Assembly: GCA_047967505.1 (NCBI GenBank) | Contig: CM106540.1 | Strand: one strand, 5' to 3' | DNA from: Dipteris shenzhenensis | Taxonomy: Eukaryota; Polypodiophyta; Polypodiopsida; Gleicheniales | Length of the DNA stretch: 64,000 bases | Shown here: piece by piece, positions 8,961 through 19,711 of the stretch | How positions within the stretch are numbered: position 1 is the first letter of the stretch | Layout of the letters: the number at the start of each line of letters is the position of its first letter | Program-made: the position numbers and the translations under genes | Notes under the pieces: model-generated | What the model was told of the DNA's origin: nothing | Database searches by the model: none | Seen by the model: only the letters and a program-made list of their open reading frames with translations

Positions 8961-11150
8961 TTATCAAAGGGTAGAGTATCAAAATTTTCAATTCCATTTG
9001 GAGCACCCCAAGACTAAGTCTCTCCTTTTTTAATCTTTTGTCTATCCAGTTGGGATGTACGACACACCCTTTTAAGGTTAGATCTATCGAACTAATCCCA
9101 TATCAAAAGGCACATGTTCTACTTCTTGCATGGGAAATCCATAACAAGACATTAGTCCCACACTCAACCTCATTAACCAGGGTATGAGACATATTCAAAG
9201 ATAGTGTGATCTATAGAATGCTTAATATCTTTTTTTTGGAATACATGAAACTAAATTATTAAAACCTATGTTCTTTTCATAAGTCTAGATGAAGTAATAT
9301 GTTTATTTAAAAAAGCAAGGCTGCAAGTACCGTGCAAACTAACGAGAAAACTTAGCTATACTTCTTTTTTGGAACCCTGGACAATAATCTTTCTTATGAT
9401 TTACACTCTAGAGGGGTGCTCTAAAGTGGTCATGCATGGTTGCAAAGAAAATTACAAGCCACAGGGTTACATAGGGGAGTATATATTTGGTAGGATATAT
9501 TCATTTTGTGTAAGAGAGTAAAAACTATTTTTCTACAAATTGCAATTTTATACAAAAATCTTTCATACAAAATGTTTTATACATATAAGAAAGCTTTGAA
9601 TTTTTTATATCCACATACCAAGGTTATCCCCTTCATAATGTTTGCATCTAATTCAAGTTATTCAAATGTGCCACTCATTTTGATGGGGTGATGTTGAAGA
9701 AAAATTAAAGATTCTTTTGGTAAATTGTTGTAAAAGGATTTTACACATAGTCTACACTTTGAGAAGCTAATTGATTTTCGTGTAGCTTTTATCATCTTGT
9801 ATGGAATTTCTTGGTAATCAATGTCATTTAAAAATATCGATTTACAAAGATTGATTCTAATGTTTGGAAACTAACTCATAGTATAACAAGAGAAATAATT
9901 CATACTATAGAGGATGAATATTACTTTGTGCAATAATTAATACTATAGCGAACATAAGTTGCCAGGTCCCTCTAGCATTACCCATTAAGCAGCTAAACTT
10001 TAGATTGAGTGCATTGTTATCTTGGATGGATTCAATAATAATCTATAGGGTGTCAGGAGATACTTCAAAGAGTCAAATGAGATTCAATTTTGACTAACGC
10101 TGAGGTAAACATTTAGTTTTGGGGACAAAAAATATAATTTTTAAGACCATACGCAATTCCTTGTCATATGAAATGTTTTATTCAATAAAAAACCATAAAA
10201 TTTGTTGCGATAAGTATACATGTACTCAAATGTTGATCAACAAATTTCTTAACCTCCGGTTAAATGGCAACTCGGGTTGAGTGGGTCGGGACCGTGTAGC
10301 CCTTCATATCATTCAACCGATACAAAATGTCTAATACACGTCGGTGAGGAGAGAAAGGTTCGTGGCCAGAAGAGAAGACTATCTACGAAGAGGTCAAAGA
10401 GGTTGGTACGATATGGAAGACCAGGAAGCTACCATGAATTTCGAGCTAGTAAGGGATGAGAAATGGAATCATGAGGAGGATTCGGAAGGCCAGACGAGCT
10501 TGAGGTAGACAGTAAGTTTTTCACATGCAGAGGGAAGTGGTTTCTGAGTACCACACTGGCACTAGAAGTGCACTAGTTCCATATTTGCACGGCAATTTGA
10601 ACCCTTCGATAGAGAAGCGACTTCAGGCTCTAACAAGAGGATTCCGAACATTCATCCGTAAAAAGTCTCCATTTTGGGGAGTCCAACAGGTCTACTATGC
10701 AGATTGAGCCATAAGAACCGTTCTCCAAGCCAACAACATAAATCTAGCTAAGAAGTTGGGTATACTTCAAGTTGGGAGTGACAAAGGAGGTCTACGCCTG
10801 TGTCAAAAGTAGAAGAGTAAGAGACTAAACACAATCACAGTCAAGCCTCTAACCAAGAATAAAGGCACAGTCAAAAAAGGAGGAGTTCACAACATAAGTT
10901 GCCATCGAGACAGAGCACACGCAATCCTGCTCCACCATCCCGAAATCGGACATGGAGTCCTGTGTAAGTACTGGGGCATGGCCATACACGTCATCAACGA
11001 CCAGCACTACCAAAGATTCTAGTAGCTAGAAGATGAGAGTCAAAGCCACCACTTGTCGAGGGACATCGCCATGAGCATGTCCACACAGAGGAATGCCACC
11101 ATAGGGATAATGGCAATGTCGATGAGGTACACAGAAAGAAACCGAGTTAG
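8961..11150. other. Mostly unassigned; possible upstream part of the 11-kb gypsy
   Basis: 8961-10,100 is AT-rich with no recognisable coding. From about 10,260 base composition changes to that of the following gypsy relic. Short frames around 10,280-10,710 and 10,800-10,960 are interrupted and have no motif I can name. They may be leader or N-terminal gag of the element at 11.1 kb. Confidence 0.35.
10104..10250. repeat. Inverted repeat partner of 17,430-17,605
   Basis: The phrase catatgaaatgttttattca and about 140 bp around it match the reverse complement of 17,430-17,605, with a roughly 40-bp extra stretch in the partner. A shorter related inverted match links about 9725-9750 with 17,230-17,255. 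It may be an old MITE-like or transposon fragment. Confidence 0.6.
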
Positions 11151-11159
11151 CTACTGTTA

Positions 11160-11700
11160 AAGTAAAGCCAACCTTCCCGATTAAGATCAAGTTCTACAAT
11201 TTGAAGGGGTCTAATGATGATTATCCCTAGAGTCACTTGTAAAGTTTCCTGCGAGTTTCCCACATCGATGGTGTTGTGACAAAAGAAAAGTATATGAACT
11301 ATTTCCTGTGTACACTCACCAAGACAGTGCAACGTTGGTTTAATTAATTTCCAATTGGTTGCTTCAAGGATTGACACCAAATGTCCGAGGCTTTTCTCAA
11401 AAGGTTCAAACAAGAAATTAATGAAGAAATGCATGCACAAAGCTTAGTGACTTAAAGCAGAAGGAATACAAGTCTATACAAGACTTTGTGCTCAGAAGGC
11501 GAGCTTTGATTAATCAGCTTCGCACACCTCCAGACGAAAAGTCATTGCAAGCATGGTTAATCACGGGTTGTACTTGGAACCATAGATCTCTAGAAATAGT
11601 AAATCCAACAAAGACATATAAGGAACTACCGAACTGAGTTGTTGCATTAGTGACAGTGCTCCCACCAAGAAGAAGACCAAGAAGAAATCTGAGGTGAGTG
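11160..11700 (+). pseudogene. Ty3/gypsy gag (capsid) fragment
   Basis: Across several frame changes the plus strand reads as a retrotransposon gag capsid domain (Retrotrans_gag family): FYNLKGSND near 11,195, HIDGVVTKEKYMNYFLCTLT near 11,265, VQRWFN, then SEAFLKRFKQEINEE near 11,390 and FVLRRRALINQLRTPP near 11,490. The W-x(n)-F.rF.qe pattern is the capsid signature. Many TAG/TAA stops and frameshifts are present. It leads into zinc knuckles and a protease in the correct order, so this is one decayed element whose reverse transcriptase and integrase are missing. Confidence 0.75.
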
Positions 11701-11801
11701 AGGATGAGGGCACTTTGATCAAGCCCAACAAACTCAAGTTGACACCGACAGAGCTGACAGAGATGGGCTTTATAGAAAAGCCAAATTAGTAAGAGAAATG
11801 G

Positions 11802-12090
11802 TGCAACAAATGTTCCAAGAAGGGACATACAAAGGATGATTATAGAACCAAATATTGTGGGACTCGATCCAAATATGGGCATGACAAGTCCAATTGTAGG
11901 TATGCCAAGAAGAAGCCACTCGAGGTTCACTAGGTTGAACCTAATTCAAAGACCAAGGAGGCGTGACTGCCCAAGCCCGAGCAAGGTAAAGGCAAGGGTA
12001 GAATGGTAAGGACAAAATCAAGGCCCTTCACAAATCTAATGTTATTTCTGTAATGGTAATCATACAAAGTGCCCACTTTGGCAAGAACAC
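11802..12090 (+). pseudogene. Gag zinc-knuckle (nucleocapsid) region
   Basis: CNKCSKKGHTKDDY at 11,802-11,843 fits CX2CX4HX4C with the last Cys changed to Tyr. It is followed by YCGTRSKYGHDKSNC (second knuckle with one Cys lost) and, near 12,045, a third Cys/His cluster around CNGNHTKCPLW. Zinc knuckles bind the element RNA. Their position between capsid and protease fits gypsy order. Confidence 0.7.
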
Positions 12091-12574
12091 TTGAAGCTAC
12101 TTCAAAGCAATATGGAAAGATGAGAAGTGGACCCTAGTTAGGTCATACTGGCACAAATTCCAAGTTTGGTGGATGCCAATGTATTGACTCCGTCACATCA
12201 ACCAATTACCCAAGAGAATAGTACATCATCTGATACATGCGACTTAAAATGAAAAGCATAGAAGCATATTGCCTCACAATTAACTCGGTAATTGAAAGGT
12301 AAAGCGCCAACTGTGGATCTACGTCTTGATTCAAGTAAGGAGGCACCATCAAATCATTGGGCTGAGGCTATAAGTAAGTCCCTAGATAGAACCGAGTTCT
12401 AAAGGAGACCCGATTCCAGAAATCTTCTAGTAAAAAATGCACTATATTGCAGAGAACTTTTGCAACAACTCCAGAATAATGAACACCCTATGAAAGAGGT
12501 AGAATCATTGGTTACTATTCCAGTTATTGATACCCTAATGTGGATGAAGGGATACTAGTGAAGATTAACAAAAC

Positions 12575-12850
12575 AAAATAAATACATGTGTCATTGTGGA
12601 TGGTGGTTTTGGCATAAATAGAATATCAACAACAATGATCATCAACAAGCTGAAACTCAAGAACATGAAGCTTTTCCCTTTTCGAGTTTGGATAGTAGAT
12701 CCGTGATCAGTTGAACCCACAGGTATGCTTTCTGATGTTGTTCTTACAATTGGTGTTAATCCCTATCCATTGGTGGAAATCACTATAACATGAGCTTGTT
12801 GGTCATTCCTATGGAAGAAAATGCCTATCCATTATTACTGGGTAGACTAT
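12575..12850 (+). pseudogene. Retropepsin-like protease fragment (gypsy)
   Basis: The frame reads CVIVDGGFGINRIS near 12,590 (aspartic protease active-site loop; the canonical D-S/T-G-A-S is replaced by DGGFG), LSDVVLTIGVNPYPL near 12,735, and after a frame change ENAYPLLLGRLW near 12,820, which corresponds to the conserved LLGRPWL region. It resembles the protease at 31,105-31,746. TGA and TAG stops interrupt it. It is the 3'-most readable part of the element; nothing resembling RT follows before 13,254. Confidence 0.7.
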
Positions 12851-13253
12851 AGTTTTACATGACTAAGAGACCAAATTGATGACAATCAAAACCTAGGAAA
12901 AGGAGTGCAGATTCCCAGATCCTACTAAAATACCTAATACAAGTTGTGGCTGAACTAAAACAGAAGATTAAAGAGGATGTAATAGCGGGATAGAAGCATC
13001 TTTATCCCAAGAATATCATTGAGGATATCATTGTTGAAAGGAAGCTAGCTGTTCCGACTAATTGGTCTTAGAAGAAGAGCTCAAAATAGTAGTCATAAGT
13101 GCTCATGTGGTTGATGATTATCTCTAAAAAGTTAATGACTTAGTCATATGATATAAAGACGTTCTTGCTTAAGTTACATAGATTTGGAAGGAGTCCTTCT
13201 GAAAATATGCCAACATAGAATTCCATTAGTACTAGATGCTTAACTATTAGGCA

Positions 13254-13837
13254 GCTTGATTGCCAGTTTGTTGGAAAGTGGACTTGGTGAACCTATTGAA
13301 GCCTTGGTCGTGGAGACGGGTCAATCCATAGGTGAAAGGCTATGCTGTCATCGGAAGATTACTTCGATGAGAGATCATCTAGAGCTCATGGTCCAGGTTT
13401 TTTGAGATACACTTGGGCTGGGAGATCTGTGTGGATCACCCACTGGGATCTCATTGCTTAAGTAACTTACTTGGATGTAGATTCTGCCAGAGTGAAGATA
13501 GGTCGAAACAGACCTCGGAAGCACGGTGCTCGGAAGACTCTCCTCAGATTACGAGGGGGATAGCTGGATGATAGTTGTACCAAGATTGCTCAACATGACT
13601 CGCCCGTTTGTGACTGAGGATGGTAGAGCCATGGATGTGTGGTACTGCCAGGATTGCACCTATATACTAGGGTGGTTCACTTGCATGGGACCAGACTTGG
13701 ACCAAGAGGTGGGGGTTGAAAGACCAATAAACAAGGACAAATCCAACTTGTTCCAGAGGGCTTCTCCATGGGAGCCAATGGAGCATTGACATCAACGTGT
13801 GGGGATTGGCTCACGGTGTGTCAAGCGAGAGGGGGTG
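13254..13837 (+). repeat. 584-bp duplicated segment with conserved ORF, copy 1
   Basis: Direct copy of 18,778-19,364. Both contain an open frame with shared phrases DSWMIVVPRLLN, MDVWYCQDCTYILGWFTCMG and NLFQRASPWEPMEH (here from 13,526). I recognise no domain family. Copy 1 ends in gcgagagggggTGTTGGAG, which looks like a polypurine tract followed by an LTR start, so the segment could be the 3' interior of an LTR element. The conserved Cys/Trp-rich frame could equally be a captured exon. Confidence 0.75.
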
Positions 13838-14060
13838 TTGGAGTTTAGTAGGTCACCTCCCCACTCATGAGCCCCCAAATGAGGAGAGCATTGGGGAGGT
13901 GCACCAATAGGGACTCAGAGATGCCACACGGACAAAGCTGAAAGGTTTGCATGTTTGCCATCTCGGCAGCATGCAGGCTGCCATGTGGGTAGCAAAGGGA
14001 ACACAACCAGGCTGCCATCGGCAGGCTGGACAAGCTCTGACCAATGGGGAAGAGGGCCCT
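13838..14060 (+). mobile_element. Possible LTR start (TGTTGGAG) after a polypurine run
   Basis: TGTTGGAGTTTAGTAGG follows gcgagaggggg. A phrase near 13,870 (ccccaaatgaggagagca) recurs at about 16,292, which may be a second LTR remnant. The downstream boundary is not visible, so the assignment is tentative. Confidence 0.35.
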
Positions 14061-14464
14061 TAACTGGGGCAACACATGTGACCTAGACACCAGCAGGGCT
14101 GCAAACTGGAGAAAAGGATTGCGCAGCAACAAGGATCTGGTTGGAGCACTACAGGATCTGGTGAGGGAAAACAAACAGTTCAGAAGAGAGAAGAATAGAG
14201 GTGCAATGATCAAGGCTGCCCGGCGGCAGTCAGGCACCATGTTTGAAGCTATTCTGCAGGTCTGAGCAGGCTGAAAAGAGTCTGCAGACTGAGGAGCAGA
14301 AATGCGCAGCAAACTGGAGGTCCTTGGAGCAGATTGTAGCCGATCTTGTGGTTGGTACAGAGAGGAAAGGACGCGTCTGGTGCAGAACTGCCACGCAGCA
14401 GTCAAGCGCTTGATCTGAGCCATTTATATATGCATGAGAAGGTTAGGCCAGTCTACAAACTGGG

Positions 14465-14803
14465 TTGGGCAGATCTGAAGGATACAAGGCCTATCAAAAG
14501 CACCCCCAAAGGGGGCATTCTCAATTCCACACTGCAAGTTTCTTGGAGCCTCACTTTGGGCTGCCAACAAAGCAACAAGGAGGTCCAGATTACCAGCAGC
14601 AGGTCCTCATACTTGGGCCACCTACACAGCAGCAAGGAAGGACAGAAAACGGGAGACTTATGCCTCAGCATTGGCTGCCTACACAGCAGCAAGGAGGTCA
14701 AGGCTCACAGAAGGTGTGCTTGCGGGGTACCACTACGAAGCCCATAGTGGCTCTAGTAGAGCAACGCAGGCTGAAATGTTATGAAGGTGCCATGAGGATG
14801 TAG
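14465..14803 (+). other. Open frame with three PTxQQG repeats, function unknown
   Basis: A 112-codon frame contains three imperfect units of about 23-25 residues, each with LPTKQQGGP / PPTQQQGRT / LPTQQQGGQ, at about 14,562, 14,625 and 14,680. The DNA repeat (cagcagcaaggagg) is clear, so the pattern may be only a minisatellite. No domain or start context supports a gene. Confidence 0.3.
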
Positions 14804-14843
14804 GAGAACAGTCTCATAGGCCCGCAAGGCCTCTCGCAGACGT

Positions 14844-14845
<2 letters not shown>

Positions 14846-14886
<41 letters not shown>

Positions 14887-14970
14887 CCCCCCCCCGCTAG
14901 CCTCTCCCGCTCAGCCTCTCTCTCTCTCTTGCTAGCCTCTCTCTCTCTCTCTCTCTCTCCCCCCGTCCGT
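14846..14970. repeat. (CT)n microsatellite with C-run
   Basis: CT dinucleotide runs at 14,846-14,883 and about 14,920-14,960, separated by a C10-type run and short unique sequence. Confidence 0.95.
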
Positions 14971-15129
14971 ACCTCGTCCGTACCTCCGCACTTTGTCCGC
15001 ACCTCCGTAGTACCTCCGTCGTCCGTAACCCTCCCCCCGTCCATACAGCCCGTCAGGAGGCAGCCAGTACCGTACAATCTGTCAGCAGCAGCCCGTACCT
15101 CTCCCTCCGTACCCGTTAGAAGCAACTAA

Positions 15130-15185
15130 CTAACCCTAACCCTGAGTTGGGATAAACCCCCAACCCAACCCGAGGGTTAGGTTAA
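15130..15185. repeat. Short inverted repeat with telomere-like CCCTAA units
   Basis: taaccctaaccctgag is followed about 25 bp later by ccgagggttaggtt, forming a potential hairpin. The arms have only two CCCTAA-like units, so this is not an interstitial telomere array. Confidence 0.5.
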
Positions 15186-15212
15186 GCTAGGGGGTTTAAC
15201 AGACAACCAACT

Positions 15213-15978
15213 ATGGACTGGCCTACCCTCTCCTCCAAGTCCCCCTCAACTCCCTCAACTCCTTCAATATCCATCAGGACTCGATACTCTACAATTGCAG
15301 CCATGACACCCTCTCCATATGCACGGAATTACCAACAAGAAGGCTCAAAATGGCCCATGCTTGGGCAACAGGATCAGATTTTTTATCTGCAGCAGACAGT
15401 GAGAGAACTACGATTGGAACTGGCAGAAGTAAAGGCTCCACTTCACATTCTGGAAGGGCTTGGTACGCAGGCAGTGATTGATGAGGCTGTAAAATCTTGT
15501 AAGGATTCCCCCCCTACCCTACAGCTAGTCTCTACAGTCAAAGATCTTGTTCACACTGAAGTACAAACTGCTAAGAAGGAAATGATTGTGGAAGTGGACA
15601 CCAAAGCATGTAAGTCTGATATTCAAGCAGATTAAAGAACACGAAGCTAGATGTGATAATGCGCTGAAGATTAGAATAGGAGGACTCCCAGAAGATTGGT
15701 ACAAAGAGGAGGACACATATAGTGAAATATTGACAAAGATCAAAGCAAGCTTGCCCAACATTGAATGGGTGGATGATGATGAGAAGGATGATGACGACTC
15801 CAGGCCAGCTTCTATTTTGCACTATAAAGGTCACGCAATCCTTACACTGAAGTCAAAAGATATGCGGATCAAGCTTCTTCGACAATCTTACAAGTTGAAG
15901 GGTCTAGTCAACATCTTGCTGATAGAGGGTGGCACATATTTTGTATATGATTTGGTCCATCCTCAGACAAATATATAA
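15213..15978 (+). pseudogene. Coiled-coil + RRM-like ORF, resembling L1 ORF1
   Basis: A first frame (15,213-15,635) starts MDWPTLSSKSPSTPSTPSIS and holds a coiled-coil stretch (FYLQQTVRELRLELAEVKAP) near residues 55-80. A frameshift near 15,620 passes to a second frame (to 15,978) with LKIRIGGLPEDWYKEEDTY, an acidic loop, and ILTLKSKDMRIKLLRQSYKL. This order (Ser/Pro-rich N-terminus, coiled coil, RNP-like strand xIRIxGLP, then a strand followed by KxxLLRxxxxLKG) resembles L1-type ORF1 RNA-binding proteins. No ORF2 follows; CT repeats do. It could also be a captured host fragment. Confidence 0.45.
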
Positions 15979-15985
15979 TGTTGTT

Positions 15986-16025
<40 letters not shown>

Positions 16026-16177
16026 TCTGGGTGTCACAGGATCCCTCTCTCTCTCTCTCTCTCTCTCAATATTCTGGGTCTCACAGGCTCCACATCTAGT
16101 CAACATCTTGCTAATACAGGGTGGCACATATTTTGTATATGATTTGGTACATCCCGAGACAGTTAAATATTGTTGTT

Positions 16178-16226
<49 letters not shown>
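15901..16226. repeat. 196-bp tandem duplication including (CT)n
   Basis: The unit gtctagtcaacatcttgct...gttgtttctactctctct occurs at 15,902 and again at 16,098, each followed by a long CT run. Additional CT runs lie at about 16,048-16,068. The duplication includes the end of the ORF1-like frame. Confidence 0.85.
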
Positions 16227-16230
<4 letters not shown>

Positions 16231-16861
16231 ACTTCAGCAGTTCCACCCCTCTTTTCTAACAAATGAATGGGTCAACTCCCTGATTGTAAGCCCCAAATGA
16301 GGAGAGCATGGGGGAGTGACACTTGGAGAGAAATAGGGGGAAGGAAGAGGGATGAAGAGGCTGCCATGTAGTTACCACATGGACGGTATATTTATGTCCT
16401 TGTATTTATTAGAGATCAACACTTTAGGGTAGATCTATGGCCGTCCATTTGGCCACACATTGACTTTGTTTTAGGGCAAGAGTGCAGCTTCTTTGTGGCC
16501 CCATTGGAGGGTCATAAGGCAGCCTGCATCCCTAGATCCCTGCTCACTGCCTATGCTGAGCTCGTAGTAGGTACAAACAAGCAGTGCAATCTGCTATATA
16601 ATCACCAGATTCCATCAGGTCATTCCAGATCCTCCCTAGTCTCTGAGAGCTGCTCCATATGCAGGACAATGCGAGATTGATCTCACATCGTTATGCCTGC
16701 CATGATGCCTATGAACGGCCTTCTCAATCAAACAAATCTGCAATGTGAGAAGCGGTCCAACCTCTAACAACCCTCTGTATCGCTAGGTCTAAGCCATCTG
16801 GGTCGATGCAGTGATACTAAGCTGTGAGAAATGATATATGGCCTCAGCTATTCAGTCTCAA
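16227..16861. other. Non-coding; possible LTR remnant at 16,270-16,320
   Basis: The phrase ccccaaatgaggagagcatg near 16,292 matches 13,870. No coding sequence is recognised in the remainder. Confidence 0.35.
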
Positions 16862-17143
16862 CCCTTATAGCGATCAGGAGATATCCGGACCCATCCTACG
16901 TCTGGCTGTACTAAGCACGAAGCTCCTGCTCTTTGACCTCTTGCGCCAAGTGTATTTGTACCATATGCATATATCTAGACGAATCCAGGAACATGCGCAA
17001 AATCGTCCTCTGAAAATAAGACTAGCTAATATGACAAAAATCGAGGATAGTACATACATGTATTACCCATCCTTGTTCTAGTTCCTAGTGTCCCTCCTAA
17101 GTAATTGACTGCCATCACATTATTAAAAGCAAGCCTCTGCAGT
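16862..17143 (+). repeat. Direct repeat, copy 1 (partner 17,752-18,403)
   Basis: Matches 17,752-17,790 plus 18,108-18,403. The partner carries about 317 bp of extra sequence (17,791-18,107) and a further insertion of about 55 bp. Shared phrases include gaggatagtacatacatgta. No coding sequence is recognised in either copy. Confidence 0.75.
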
Positions 17144-17751
17144 TAGATACAATGGATCAGTTGGAGTCGTCTGAGGGATCTTCATATAGAGGGGCAGAAG
17201 CAAATGTGTCTTTTAAATCTAATTATCAAACTAAGTGTAAAATCCTTTTGTAACCTTTAAAATAGTGATCTTTATGAGTTATTCAATATGACCACCATAT
17301 GGGAAGAGTCACACATAGATGATAGCATTTAATATCTAGTTTGGCATTGTTTGTTACCAAGACAACTAGTACATAACTAATCTAGAAAGAGTACAATTTA
17401 ACGACCATGTTACATAATTGTTGATCAACATTTTTGACTTAGATGGGGATTTATTTGAAGGGGGGTAGACTTGGTGATGTATCATATCACCACAACACAC
17501 ATTTTACGGGTTTATGATTGATGAATAAAACATTTCATACGACAAGCACTTGTGTATGGTACAAGAAATATTATTTTTGGCACCAAAACTAAATGCCTCC
17601 ATCAGTATTAAAAAAACAAAGATATTCTTCCAGAGTTATACTCCCCTCCTATGTAAGACCGTGGTTTTTTTTTTTTTTGGCGTTCTTGTGTGACAACTTT
17701 AAAGCAGCCCTCCCGAGTGTAAATCACAAGAAAGTTTATTGTGCTTGGTTC
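17144..17751. other. Non-coding; inverted partner of the 10.1-kb repeat
   Basis: 17,430-17,605 pairs with 10,104-10,250 in inverted orientation. A T10-type run lies near 17,665. No gene recognised. Confidence 0.5.
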
Positions 17752-18403
17752 TCTATTGCGATCGGGAGATATCCGGGCCCATCCTAGCCTGTGAAAAATT
17801 GGTCTTGTCCTTAGGAAGCCTCACATGCAATTGATATTTTGTACTGTTTTCAAAGCATCTAATAAGATGTCTATTTCTTGGAGGGGAAGGGCAAAGTCAC
17901 AGCACACCGCGAAGGAGATCTCATTTCTCTTCACCAAGTATGCGATACTCCTACAAGTGCATGCATACTAGAGATGCTCTTATTCACTCTCATCCTGGAG
18001 GTTAAAAATGCATTCCTCGCAATTCTCCAACTAATTAGGTTTTCTCAAAGTTGCCTTTGAGTTAATGCACTGTGAGTTTGTCTTTCGCATCTTTACTGAG
18101 TCTATGTGTGGCTGTACTAAGCACGACGCTCTTTGACCTCCTGTGCCAAGTGTATCTGTACCATATGCATATATCTAGATGAATCCAGGAACATGCCCAA
18201 ACTCATCCTCTGATAATAAAACACATATCTCATGACAGACGCTCAACAAGGTTGAAAACCATAAACGCCGAGCAGGGGCTAGCTATTATGACAAAATTCG
18301 AGGATAGTACATACATGTATCACCCATCCTTGTTCTAGTTCCTAGTGTCCCTCCTAAGTGCTTGACTGCCATCACATTATTAAAAGCAAGCCTTTGAAGT
18401 TAG
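17752..18403 (+). repeat. Direct repeat, copy 2, interrupted by a 317-bp insert
   Basis: The two blocks homologous to 16,862-17,143 are separated by 17,791-18,107. That insert has no counterpart in copy 1 and no recognisable terminal repeats or target duplication. Confidence 0.7.
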
Positions 18404-18777
18404 GCCTCTGAAAGGCATTGACAAATGGTTGACACCTGGCCTGGTGGTTAGGCCTCTGTTTGGCAGCAAACTCATTAGCAATAGAGGTAGGATATTTGAG
18501 CCCATAGACACACACGAGAGCTTCCCGCCAACAGGCTTCCCGAGAATGGAAGACTCTGCTTTGAATTTTGGGGAACATCTGCCATAAAATAAAGCTCACG
18601 TATGTTAGGGTCTACCGGTGCCTGCCCAACTGGTTGGCTGATCTCTTCATTGTGTACTTTTTCAATCCTTAGTGGCTTGCTCTGGGCATTGTATGTTTCC
18701 CAGGTAATGAGAGATTGGAGGGTGAAAGCCTTCCTGGAAGGCAGAGACGGAAGACTAGGTGCTTCTTCAAAGCTCAA
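18372..18777 (-). other. Unassigned minus-strand frames
   Basis: Two overlapping minus-strand frames: one starts MSFEEAPSLPSLPSRKAF at 18,777, and a second (from 18,599) contains VYGLKYPTSIANEFAAKQRP and NHQARCQPFVNAFQRPN. Neither contains a motif I can name. They overlap the pol III box candidates on the other strand, so at least one reading is spurious. Confidence 0.2.
18428..18510 (+). mobile_element. Possible tRNA-derived SINE head (A and B boxes)
   Basis: TGGCCTGGTGG at 18,437-18,447 fits an RNA polymerase III A box. ATTTGAGCCC at about 18,494-18,503 fits a B box (GGTTCGAGCCC type) with two transitions. The start-to-start spacing of about 57 bp is slightly long for a tRNA but possible for a SINE. 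No poly(A) tail or second copy was found in the window. Confidence 0.25.
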
Positions 18778-19364
18778 TTGCCAGGTTGTTGGAAGGTGGA
18801 CTTGGTGAGCGTTTTGAAGCCTTGGCTGTGGACAACACGGGTAAATCTATAGGTGAAAGGCTATGCTGTCATCGGAAGATTACCTAGATGAGATATACCT
18901 TTGTAAGACTAGACTATGTCCAATCATACAAATTTAGGTTTTTTGTTGAGCTCATGGTCCAGGTTTTTTGAGATACACCTGGGCTGGGAGATGTGCGTGG
19001 ATCACCCACAGGGATCTCATTGCTTAAGTGAGTTAGTTGGCTGTAGATCCTGCCAGAGTGAAGATAGCTCGAAACAGACCTGCTTGGAAGACTTAGATTA
19101 CGAGGGGGATAGCTGGATGATAGTTGTACCAAGATTGCTCAACATAACTCGTGGGTTTGTGACTGAAGATGGTATAGCCATGGACGTGTGGTACTGCCAG
19201 GATTGTACCTATATACTAGGGTGGTTCACTTGCATGGGACCAGAGCAAGAGGTGCGGGTTGAAAGACCAATAAACAAGGACAGCTCCAACTTGTTCCAGA
19301 GGGCTTCTCCATGGGAGCCGATGGAGCATCTACATCGACAAGTGGGGATTGGCTCACGGTGTGT
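18778..19364 (+). repeat. Duplicated segment with conserved ORF, copy 2
   Basis: Direct copy of 13,254-13,837. The frame (from 18,916) carries DYEGDSWMIVVPRLLN, DVWYCQDCTYILGWFTCMGP and NLFQRASPWEPMEHLHR. It differs from copy 1 by substitutions and in-frame-compatible indels (for example loss of four residues after CMGP). Relative to copy 1 it lacks about 32 bp between two gtca motifs at its right end, removing the polypurine run and TGTTGGAG. No known domain. Confidence 0.75.
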
Positions 19365-19711
19365 CACCTCCCCACTGCCCTCTAACCTCACTGTCTTGAA
19401 GCGATCGATAATGGTCAAGCTGAAGGCAACTACAGGAGGAGTTCCAGACGTAGTGTAGACAAAAAATGGGGATTCGACGAAAAGGCAAATTTCAGAACAT
19501 GAAGGCGCTTCCAGGTGAATGCAGAGCGGATCCAATGAGAACAGAAATTTTAGAACATAGAGCCTGGAATCCAATTTATGCTTGTCGATTCTCCGTTGCT
19601 GCAAGCGTTCAACTGCAGCGGCCAAACCTGGGCTATCCCGTACGCGGATACAAAACTAAAGATATGATAATCGCACGGTGGCATTGGCACCTATGCTTTT
19701 CTTACTCTTAC

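Noticed and set aside
13845-14423. Minus-strand 192-codon frame with Leu/Cys-rich composition
   Set aside because: No domain, no start context, and it crosses the probable LTR start on the other strand; most likely chance.
14814-15125. Minus-strand Arg/Glu-rich frame (ERERERE)
   Set aside because: Translation of the CT/GA microsatellite.
15130-15185. Interstitial telomere repeat
   Set aside because: Only two CCCTAA-like units with interruptions; no array.
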